NCBI GenBank assembly: GCA_041859375.1
Contig: JBHEKP010000118.1
Coordinates: 1 to 13,314 of the forward strand
Direction of reading: 5' to 3'
Source: JBHEKP01 sp041859375
Lineage (GTDB): Bacteria > Hydrogenedentota > Hydrogenedentia > Hydrogenedentales > CAITNO01
Length of the DNA stretch: 13,314 nucleotides
Below, piece after piece: positions 6,775 to 13,314 of the stretch. Below the pieces are notes generated by a model. The model saw only the letters and a program-made list of their open reading frames with translations, ran no database searches and was not told where the DNA came from. The position numbers and the translations under genes were made by a program. The first letter of the stretch is position 1, and every line of letters starts with the position of its first letter.

Positions 6775-9700
6775 ATGAAGAAAAACCGCAACCTTCTCTT
6801 TGGGCTGGCCGCCATCCGATCCGGGAAAGTGTCCCCCGACCGGGTGGCTTTTTTGGCGCAGCAAAGCCAGCAGGAGGGGGCGGCGGATTTGGGGGGGCGG
6901 CTTGTTGCCGAGGGGGCGCTGTCCGAGGAGGACCGGCGCGCCATTGATGAAATGGTGGACATGGAGCTTGAGGCGCGGGAGGGGGATGTCACCGCCACCA
7001 TAGCGGCCTTTTCCAAGGGACACACCCGGTCCACCCCCCCAAAAACGGTTTCCGGCGGGACGGGGGAGCTCCCCACCTTCTCCGGCTCCCTTTTCAGCGA
7101 CGCAGGCACCCCCACAATTCAGGGCGGCGCGCCTTCCGCGGACACGTTTGCGAACGAATCCGCCCCCGCCTCCGTTTTGTCCATGCCGGGCATGCGCGAG
7201 TCGGAGGGGCGCTACGAGGAGCTGCGCACGGTGGCCAAGGGCGGCATGGGCCGCATCCTGCTGGTGCGCGATTCGGTGCTGCACCGCGAAGTGGCGATGA
7301 AGCAGCTGCTTCCCGGCCTTCCCGGCGCCTCCGCGGCGCCCGGCGCGGCCACGGCGGACATGCTCACCACGCCCCTGGCGGCCCGGTTTCTACAGGAGGC
7401 GCGGGTCACCGGCCAGTTGGAGCATCCCGCCATCGTGCCCGTGTACGAGCTGGGCACGCGCAAGGACGGCGCGCTCTATTACACCATGCGCCTGGTTAAA
7501 GGCCGCTCGCTGGAGGAGGAAATCGCCGCGCGCGGCGACCTTGCGGACCGGCTGCGCCTGTTGCCGCACTTCTTGGATCTGTGCCAGGCGGTGGCCTTCG
7601 CCCACAGCCGCGACATCATTCACCGGGATCTGAAGCCGCTCAATGTGATGATCGGCGAGTTCGGCGAAACCGTGGTGATTGACTGGGGCATAGCCAAGGT
7701 GGGGAAGGGGCATGACATCCACGCCCGGGAATTCCGCGAACAGGTGGACATGTACCGCGCGGGCGGACCCGAGGCGACGGTGAAGACGGCCTACGGACAG
7801 ACCCTTGGCTCCCCTTATTACATGCCGCCCGAGCAATCGGGCGGGGACCCGAATCTGGTGGACGCCCGCTCCGACGTGTACGCCCTTGGGGCGACGCTCT
7901 ACGCCATCCTTGCGGGCAGGCCGCCCTATCACGGCATCACGGTCAGGGAGTTTCTGGAGCGGGTTGGTTCATTTGATCCCAAACCGGTTGTTTCCGTCGA
8001 GCCGCGCGCCCCGAAAGAACTCGCGGCGGTGTGCGCCCGCGCCATGGCGCGCAGGCCGGAGGACCGCTACGCCACCGCCGCCGAACTGGCGGAGGAGGTG
8101 GACCGCTACCTTTCCGGCGGCCTTGTGAGCGCCTACGAATATCATGTCTCCGAGTTGTTCCGCCGCTTTGTGCGCCGCCACCGGGCCATTCTCGCCACGG
8201 CGGGCGCGGCGGCGGCGGCATTGCTGGTGCTGGGGGTTTATTCCTACCTCCGGGTGAGCAACGAGCGTGACTTCGCGCTGGAGCAGCAGGCGGCGGCGGT
8301 GGCCGAGCGGGGCCGCGCCGAAGCCGCGCGGGACGAGGCCAGGCAGGCACAGGCCGCGTCGGACGAGCAGCGCGCCCGCGCGGAGCGGGAACTGTATTTT
8401 GCCAACATCGCCCTCGCGCAGCGATCCATCCAGGAGACGCGCATGGAGCAGGCCCGCGCGCTGGTGGACGCGGCCCCCGCAGCCCACCGGGACTGGGAAT
8501 GGGCCTGGCTGGCCGGGGAAACCCGGCCTGAGGGGCTCCTGCTCAAGGCGGGCGGCGTTTTCACCGCCTTTGCCGACCAGGGCCGCCAGCTCATCACCGC
8601 GCAGCCCAACGGCACCCTCACCGGCAGCGGCACGGCGGACGGGGGGCAGGTGCGAGTGTATCTTGACAAGGCCGGTTTTGGCGGGGCCTTCGCCGTGGAC
8701 GCCGCCGGGGCAAGACTGGCGGCGGCGGTGCAGAAAAGCATTTCCGTGTGGAACACTTCCGACGGCGCGGAAATCTTCCATTTTGACGAGCCCGGCCAGG
8801 CGTTTCCCAGGGCCTTTTTGGCCCTTTCCGCGGACGGCAGCCGGCTCGCCGCGCTGAACACGGACAAGAAGATGCGGGTATGGGCCCTGCCGGGCGGCGA
8901 AGTGCTGTATGAAAGCATTGTCGCCACCCACCAGGGCTTTGGGGTGTTCCTGAACAGGGATGGCTCCCTGATGCTGCTGGCCACGGCCCGGATGGGTGAG
9001 ACCGGCATGGTCCGCAATGTGGACCTGTTGCGCCTGCCCTCGGGGGAATCCGCCGGGCATCTTGCGCTGGATGATGTCCAGTCCCTGCACGGGGCCGCCT
9101 TCAGCCCCGACGGCGTCCTGGTGGCGCTTGCTCTGGATGACCGGGTGGAAATCTGGGACACCGGGGAATGGAAGGAAAGGCAAAAATTGCCCGGCAGGGC
9201 GGGGTATTCCGAGGCGCTGGCCTTTTCCCCCGACAGCAGGACGTTTGCCGCCGCCACCACGGACGGTTCCCTGCTGGTCTGGCCGGTGGGCGCGGAAAAG
9301 GAGCGGCGCATTGCCGGGGCGCACAAGGACGGCATACGGGTTGTGGCGTTTTCCCCGGACGGCAAAATGCTGGCCACCGCCGGGTTTGACCGCACCGCCC
9401 GCCTGTGGGAAATGCCGGACGCCCGGCCAGCGGGCGTGCTGCGCGGCCATGACCAGTCCATGTTTTCCGTGGCATTCTCCCCGGACGGCAACATGGCGGC
9501 CACGGGTTCCTTTGACGGTGCCGCGCGGTTGTGGGATCTCCGCCGGGAACTTGACCGGGTCCTTCCCGGCCATCCCGTGCTGTCGGCGGACGGGCGGTGT
9601 TTGGCGGGGACGGTCGCGGGCGGCGTGGCTGTTTGGGACACCTCCACGGGCCGCAGGACCGTGACTCTTGACACGGTGGACGCGGAAACTGAATTTATCG

Positions 9701-10689
9701 TGATGAGCCCGGACGGGGGGCGGCTGGCGGCCGCCCTCTTCACCCGGTCCGAGCCGCGGACCCACATCGCCGTTGTGTGGAACCTCACGGACGGCGTCCG
9801 CATCCTGGAGACGCCCCTGGATGAGCGGGCGGACCTGCTGGCCTTCACCGGGCCGGGGCATGCGCTGCTGGCCGCCCGGCAGGGCTCGCGCCTGGCCGTG
9901 CTTGACGGCGAGGGCAACCGCGTCTGGGAGGCCGCCTCCGTGGTTGACGTGTGTTTCCGTCCTGACGGCGGCCAGATTGCGGTGTGCTCCGTTCCCGGCG
10001 ACGCCACGGCGATGCGCGACCGGATGAACATCGCGCTTCATGAGACGGGCGGCTGGCAGAAAACGGCGGATCTCACCGTGCCCACCTCCTTCACCGCCGC
10101 GCTGGCCTATTCCCCCGACAGCGCCCGTCTTGCCGCGGGGGCCGCCCTGCTGGAGGAGAAAAACTGGCGCGGCGGCGCGTATGTGTGGACGCTGGACAAC
10201 CCCGCCACCCCCGCCTGGCTGCAGGGCCATGATTCGCTGGTCACCGCCGTCGCGTTTTCAAAGGACGGGAAGCTCATCGCCACGGGTGACAAAAACGGCC
10301 GGCTGGTGCTGTGGGACACCGCCTCCGGCGGCGCGCGCAGGCGCATCACCGGCCACGCCGCCGACGTGCACGGGATTGCCTTCAACAACGCGGGAACGCG
10401 CATGGCCACGGCGGGCCGGGACGGCGCATTCAAGCTTTGGGACACCGCGGACGGCAGGGAGATACTGACCCTGGCCTCCGTGGCCAGTGTTTCCGGCCAG
10501 AACGCCTCCCCCGACACGGTTGCTTTTGATCCTGAGAGCCGTTTCCTCATGACCATGACCGCGCCGGAAACGCAGTTTCCGCTGCTGCTGCGGGCGCTTC
10601 CCGGGGAATTGTGCGCTCCGGCGCCCCAGGACTCCCCCCTGGAAGAGCGCATCACCTCCTGGCAAAAAAGCGTCTGGCCGCCAAAATAA
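6775..10689 (+). CDS. Transmembrane Ser/Thr protein kinase with WD40 double propeller
   Basis: The protein is 1304 aa. Residues 1-80 form a helical domain (NRNLLFGLAAIRSGKVSPDRV, later LVAEGALSEEDRRAIDEMV) typical of the N-terminus of planctomycete-type kinases. A low-complexity Pro/Gly/Ser linker follows. The Hanks-type kinase domain spans about 147-447: GGMG in the glycine loop (156-159), VAMK lysine K176, HRDLKPLN with catalytic D285 and N290, D303-W-G in place of DFG, MPPEQ with E353 and D367 in the SDVYALG segment, so all catalytic residues are present. A transmembrane helix lies at about 471-492, then an Ala/Glu/Arg-rich coiled coil (about 495-540) and a helical linker ending HRDWEWAWLAGE. 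From about 590 to 1280 there are roughly 16 WD40-like blades (many AFSPDGxxLATAGxDxxxRLWD units), enough for two propellers. The kinase should face the cytoplasm and the propellers the outside of the inner membrane. Likely an envelope signal transducer; ligand and substrates unknown. Confidence 0.93.
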   Translation: MKKNRNLLFGLAAIRSGKVSPDRVAFLAQQSQQEGAADLGGRLVAEGALSEEDRRAIDEMVDMELEAREGDVTATIAAFSKGHTRSTPPKTVSGGTGELPTFSGSLFSDAGTPTIQGGAPSADTFANESAPASVLSMPGMRESEGRYEELRTVAKGGMGRILLVRDSVLHREVAMKQLLPGLPGASAAPGAATADMLTTPLAARFLQEARVTGQLEHPAIVPVYELGTRKDGALYYTMRLVKGRSLEEEIAARGDLADRLRLLPHFLDLCQAVAFAHSRDIIHRDLKPLNVMIGEFGETVVIDWGIAKVGKGHDIHAREFREQVDMYRAGGPEATVKTAYGQTLGSPYYMPPEQSGGDPNLVDARSDVYALGATLYAILAGRPPYHGITVREFLERVGSFDPKPVVSVEPRAPKELAAVCARAMARRPEDRYATAAELAEEVDRYLSGGLVSAYEYHVSELFRRFVRRHRAILATAGAAAAALLVLGVYSYLRVSNERDFALEQQAAAVAERGRAEAARDEARQAQAASDEQRARAERELYFANIALAQRSIQETRMEQARALVDAAPAAHRDWEWAWLAGETRPEGLLLKAGGVFTAFADQGRQLITAQPNGTLTGSGTADGGQVRVYLDKAGFGGAFAVDAAGARLAAAVQKSISVWNTSDGAEIFHFDEPGQAFPRAFLALSADGSRLAALNTDKKMRVWALPGGEVLYESIVATHQGFGVFLNRDGSLMLLATARMGETGMVRNVDLLRLPSGESAGHLALDDVQSLHGAAFSPDGVLVALALDDRVEIWDTGEWKERQKLPGRAGYSEALAFSPDSRTFAAATTDGSLLVWPVGAEKERRIAGAHKDGIRVVAFSPDGKMLATAGFDRTARLWEMPDARPAGVLRGHDQSMFSVAFSPDGNMAATGSFDGAARLWDLRRELDRVLPGHPVLSADGRCLAGTVAGGVAVWDTSTGRRTVTLDTVDAETEFIVMSPDGGRLAAALFTRSEPRTHIAVVWNLTDGVRILETPLDERADLLAFTGPGHALLAARQGSRLAVLDGEGNRVWEAASVVDVCFRPDGGQIAVCSVPGDATAMRDRMNIALHETGGWQKTADLTVPTSFTAALAYSPDSARLAAGAALLEEKNWRGGAYVWTLDNPATPAWLQGHDSLVTAVAFSKDGKLIATGDKNGRLVLWDTASGGARRRITGHAADVHGIAFNNAGTRMATAGRDGAFKLWDTADGREILTLASVASVSGQNASPDTVAFDPESRFLMTMTAPETQFPLLLRALPGELCAPAPQDSPLEERITSWQKSVWPPK

Positions 10690-10701
10690 ACAGGATGCGG
10701 G

Positions 10702-10730
10702 GGAAAAAGCGCCGTGCCGGCGTGTTTTCC
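10702..10730. terminator. Symmetric hairpin, probable bidirectional terminator
   Basis: GGAAAA (10702-10707) pairs with TTTTCC (10725-10730) and, inside a two-base mismatch/wobble, CGCCG (10710-10714) pairs with CGGCG (10718-10722) around the loop TGC. The GC core is flanked by A-tract and T-tract, so a run of U follows the stem on both strands (TGTTTT on plus, CTTTTT on minus). It occupies the 45-bp gap between the convergent kinase and uppP genes, exactly where a shared terminator is expected. Confidence 0.75.
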
Positions 10731-10734
10731 GGGA

Positions 10735-11529
10735 TCAAGTGAGGGAGAAAAGCAGCACCAGCAGGCCCAGCGCGACGCGGTACCAGGCAAAGGGGACGAA
10801 GCTGCGGTTGCGGATATAGCCCATGAAAAGGGCGATCACCGCATATGCCACCGCAAAGGAGACCACCGAGCCCACCGCCAGCAGCGCCCATTCCCGGCCG
10901 GAGAAACCCAGCCCGCCCTTGAGAATTTTCAGCGTGGTGGCCCCCAGCATCGTTGGAATGGCCAGAAAAAAGGAAAACTCCGCCGCCGCCGCGCGGCCCG
11001 CGCCAAGCGCCATCGCGCCGATGATGGTGGCCGCCGACCGCGAGGTGCCCGGAATCATGGCCAGGCACTGGAAAAAACCGATGATGATGGCCGTTTTGAA
11101 ACCAAAGGAGGCCGCGTCTCCGAAGCGCACCCGCAGTTTCAGCCGCTCCAGCGCATAAAGCACGACACCCCCGGCAATAAGCGCCGAAGCCACGGTCAGC
11201 GGGTTGAAAAGCCTCTCCTCGATGAAGTCGTCCAGCAGAAAGCCCAGCACCGCCGCGGGGAAAAACGCGGCCGCAACCTTCAGCCACAGCATGACAACGG
11301 CGGCGGGGTCCGCCTTCGCATGAAAGGGCCAGAGCCTGGGCCAGAAATAAAGCACCACCGCCAGAATCGCCGGCAGTTGGATGATGACCATGAACGCCTT
11401 TTCAAATTCGGGATCGCCGCCGAGGGGCAGCCATTGTTCCAGCAGAATCAGATGGCCGGTGCTGCTTACGGGCAGGAATTCGGTCACCCCCTCCACCACC
11501 GCCAGCAGTATTGCGTTTAAATAAGCCAA
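10735..11529 (-). CDS. uppP: Undecaprenyl-diphosphate phosphatase UppP (BacA)
   Basis: An integral-membrane phosphatase that converts undecaprenyl diphosphate to undecaprenyl phosphate, recycling the lipid carrier for peptidoglycan and surface polysaccharide synthesis. Both family signatures are clear: VEGVTEFLPVSSTGHLI, with E13, E17, S23 and H26 at the positions of the E. coli active-site residues, and IPGTSRSAATIIGAMALG with R164. Length (264 aa) and the number of hydrophobic segments fit the family. The start is a TTG at 11527-11529, supported by GGAGGG 9 nt upstream; the nearby ATG at 11536-11538 is out of frame. The stop of the upstream glycosidase-like gene is 21 bp before the start, so the two genes are probably co-transcribed. 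The 3' end converges on the kinase gene with a shared terminator. Loss or overproduction in other bacteria alters bacitracin sensitivity. Confidence 0.97.
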   Translation of the reverse strand: MAYLNAILLAVVEGVTEFLPVSSTGHLILLEQWLPLGGDPEFEKAFMVIIQLPAILAVVLYFWPRLWPFHAKADPAAVVMLWLKVAAAFFPAAVLGFLLDDFIEERLFNPLTVASALIAGGVVLYALERLKLRVRFGDAASFGFKTAIIIGFFQCLAMIPGTSRSAATIIGAMALGAGRAAAAEFSFFLAIPTMLGATTLKILKGGLGFSGREWALLAVGSVVSFAVAYAVIALFMGYIRNRSFVPFAWYRVALGLLVLLFSLT

Positions 11530-11538
11530 GGGGACATG

Positions 11539-11544
11539 CCCTCC
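11539..11544 (-). promoter_or_regulatory. Ribosome-binding site supporting the TTG start of uppP
   Basis: GGAGGG on the minus strand lies 9 nt before the TTG at 11529, inside the 21-bp gap after the upstream stop codon. No in-frame ATG upstream competes, and the protein begins MAYLNAILLAVVEG as other UppP proteins do. Confidence 0.75.
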
Positions 11545-11550
11545 GGAAGG

Positions 11551-13314
11551 TTAAAGCGTTTTGCCGGTGTCCAGCATTATCACGCGCGCCTCAAGCGGGG
11601 CCAGCGGAAGACGGAGCGTCCTTCCCCGGCATTCCACGGGGTTGCTGTCGCCGAACAACGCTGTCGCGTGGAACACCCTGCGTGGGAGGCGCATTTCCGC
11701 CGCCGCAGGTTCCGGGGATGTGTTGACCGCGATCAGGTAAAGCGCGCCCCCGTGGCTGATGAGCCGGGTGTGCAAATCCCGTCCCGCCCGCCTGACCTCA
11801 AGTCCGGGCGCGTCCTCACCCTCCAGCAGCACGGGGCTGAATTCCCTCACCTCCCCCGCGATCTCCCTCATCCATCCCCACATCTCGGCGTACTGGGGAA
11901 GCACCCGCATGTCGTAATAACAGTAATAGATCAGCCCGGTCGCGCCGTGGGCGATGCCGAGCCAGGTCATGCACCGCTCCTCCTCCCGCGTGGGCGCGCG
12001 CCCCGTGCGCAGTTCCTCCGCCGTGGGCGTGTGGCCCCGGTCCTTGTCCTTTGATTTGTACTGGTACCAGGCGAAGGCCTGCGGCACCAGCCACACCGGC
12101 TTGGCGTTGTTCACGGCCTCCCGTCCGAAGTCCACGAAACCGCTCACGCGGGTGATGGGATCGTTGGGAACAGGGTACGGGTCCACGCCCAGGATGTCGG
12201 TGGTGTCATGGAAAACGGGGAAGTCGCGGCGGTTGCAAAGCACGATGAAGGACGGGCGCGAGGGGTCCCCCTCCCGCACGCGCCGGTAGTAGTCCAGCAG
12301 TTGCGGCTTGATTTCGCGGGGCAGCTCGTCGTTCAGGTACCATGCCAGCACCGCCGGGTGTTCCTTGTAGGCGTCAAGCACCGCGGCGGCGATGGCATCG
12401 TTTCCCGTGACGCCGTTCCAGCCTTTTTCCTCAAAGTATTTCGCGGTCGGGTAGACGTCGTTGAGGCAGTAGACGAGCTTCATGCCCCGCGCGTGCATGT
12501 CATCGAGCAGCCCCGTCATCGTGTCCCGGCCGGCGTGGTTTGTCCCGTACATCAGCATGCAGTTGAACGGCCCCTCCGCCACTTCGGCGAGCTGGGCCGC
12601 GTCCGGTTTCCCGTACCAGCCCAGGGGAAAGAAGGGCTTGCCGTCGGCGTGGAGCACGTTCCTCCGGTCATACCACACGCGCAGCGCGTCCCGCTCCTCC
12701 GGGGTGATTTTCCGAAGCTGCCATTCCCGTGAGGCGAGCATGCGGTTGTTGCCGGACCGGCGCAGCGCCACCCGCAGGGTGAGGTCGCCGTGCGCGAGGG
12801 ATGCGGGCGACAGTTCGATTGTTTGGCGTCCGTTTTTCGGGCGGGCAGCCGTCTTTACCGTTTGTCCGCCGTCGGACAGCGAGGCGGTCAGCACCGTTTC
12901 ACGGGCGTCAATGCCCCGTGCCTTGAGCGCCAGGTCGCAGGCCACGGCCACCCTGCCGCCGCCGGGGAAAATCATGTCCCGGTAGTTGGGGTAAACCAGC
13001 GCGAAGGCGCAGGTTGGCGGGAGCTCCTTTTTGGGCAGCAGCCGCAGGTTGTCCACCAGCAGCGTGAATGCCGTGTCCGGGCGCAGTGCGTAAAGCACCA
13101 CCTCCCGTGTTTGCCGGATGTCGCAGTCCGAACCCGCGTCGGCCATGGTGAGCACCGCCGTGTTGGTCCTGCCCGGCTCCACGGTGATGTGCGTTGTCCA
13201 ACTGTTTTCACCGTGAACATCGCGGACCTTCAGTCCCAGTTTTCCGGCTTTGTCCCCAACCACCCGGACATCAACGGCAATCGCGTCCCATCCGGAAAGG
13301 TCCGTTCCGGAGGG
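11551..13314 (-). CDS. Glycoside-hydrolase-like multidomain protein (5' truncated by window edge)
   Basis: The frame stays open to the right edge (visible residues start PSGTDLSGWDAIAVDVR), so the true start lies outside; 587 aa are visible, numbered from 13314. Residues 1-95 form a beta-sandwich like a carbohydrate-binding module (SGWDAIAVDV, then a TLLVDNLRL ending). Residues about 115-200 form a second Ig-like beta domain resembling GH2 accessory domains. Residues about 215-495 look like a (beta/alpha)8 barrel: KPFFPLGWYG, GMKLVYCLNDVY, HPAVLAWYLNDELP and DILGVDPYP. E330 in the WYLNDE motif sits where clan GH-A enzymes carry the acid/base Glu after strand 4. At the expected nucleophile position (strand 7) KPVWLVPQAF has Q412, not Glu. 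A beta-rich C-terminal domain (about 505-587) completes the chain. It is probably a secreted or envelope glycosidase, or a relative that has lost hydrolysis; substrate not assignable. Upstream partner of uppP. Confidence 0.75.
   Translation of the reverse strand, partial: PSGTDLSGWDAIAVDVRVVGDKAGKLGLKVRDVHGENSWTTHITVEPGRTNTAVLTMADAGSDCDIRQTREVVLYALRPDTAFTLLVDNLRLLPKKELPPTCAFALVYPNYRDMIFPGGGRVAVACDLALKARGIDARETVLTASLSDGGQTVKTAARPKNGRQTIELSPASLAHGDLTLRVALRRSGNNRMLASREWQLRKITPEERDALRVWYDRRNVLHADGKPFFPLGWYGKPDAAQLAEVAEGPFNCMLMYGTNHAGRDTMTGLLDDMHARGMKLVYCLNDVYPTAKYFEEKGWNGVTGNDAIAAAVLDAYKEHPAVLAWYLNDELPREIKPQLLDYYRRVREGDPSRPSFIVLCNRRDFPVFHDTTDILGVDPYPVPNDPITRVSGFVDFGREAVNNAKPVWLVPQAFAWYQYKSKDKDRGHTPTAEELRTGRAPTREEERCMTWLGIAHGATGLIYYCYYDMRVLPQYAEMWGWMREIAGEVREFSPVLLEGEDAPGLEVRRAGRDLHTRLISHGGALYLIAVNTSPEPAAAEMRLPRRVFHATALFGDSNPVECRGRTLRLPLAPLEARVIMLDTGKTL

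Noticed and set aside
9080..9540. Repeated DNA within the kinase gene (SPDGK-type units)
   Set aside because: The similarity is at protein level and reflects WD40 blades; it is not a DNA repeat or CRISPR-like array.
7969..10230. Long minus-strand open frame (753 codons) opposite the kinase
   Set aside because: It is an antisense shadow of a GC-rich gene: low-complexity Gly/Arg/Pro/His composition, no recognisable domain, and the plus-strand frame has a full kinase and WD40 repeats.
1..13314. tRNA, rRNA, riboswitch, insertion sequence or CRISPR elements
   Set aside because: Coding density leaves only short gaps, and none showed cloverleaf, terminal inverted repeat or spaced direct-repeat structure by eye.

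Overview
The window is a GC-rich, densely coded stretch of bacterial chromosome with seven intact or partial protein genes beyond doubt, plus one more cut by the left edge. It has no RNA genes, mobile elements, CRISPR arrays or long non-coding stretches; the largest gap is 189 bp. The gene set implies a diderm: a YdbH-type intermembrane protein, a lipoprotein and secreted envelope proteins. The large Ser/Thr kinase with its characteristic N-terminal helical domain, HRDLKPLN/DWG motifs and C-terminal WD40 propellers resembles kinases common in Planctomycetes, other PVC lineages and Hydrogenedentota. The phylum assignment is an inference from one protein architecture.

Layout. (1) 1-1238, plus strand: the 3' part of an SGNH/GDSL-type hydrolase and a GNAT acetyltransferase, overlapping by ATGA. 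(2) 1306-6585, minus strand: a compact three-gene operon read right to left. It encodes a secreted transglutaminase-like cysteine protein, a 988-residue YdbH/AsmA-like inner-membrane-anchored protein, and a 233-residue lipoprotein that appears to fuse a YnbE-like N-terminus to a YdbL (DUF1318) C-terminus. The operon ends in a strong intrinsic terminator at 1242-1277. (3) 6586-6774: a divergent promoter region. (4) 6775-10689, plus strand: a transmembrane Ser/Thr kinase with about 16 WD40-like blades. (5) 10690-10734: a convergent gap filled by a symmetric hairpin that can terminate both directions. (6) 10735-13314, minus strand: a glycoside-hydrolase-like protein (5' end outside the window) followed 21 bp later by uppP, which starts with TTG.

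The most interesting unit is the minus-strand operon. In E. coli, YdbH (inner membrane), YnbE (outer-membrane lipoprotein) and YdbL (periplasmic) are encoded together; YdbH-YnbE forms an intermembrane bridge for lipid movement and YdbL modulates it. Here the same trio is reduced to two genes by an apparent YnbE-YdbL fusion, and a periplasmic transglutaminase-like protein is added at the head. If homology searches and structure prediction hold up, this is a variant intermembrane lipid-transport system with the modulator tethered to the bridge subunit and a dedicated papain-fold partner. The divergent kinase, whose propellers should lie outside the inner membrane, and the nearby UppP also relate to the envelope, but any functional link is speculative.
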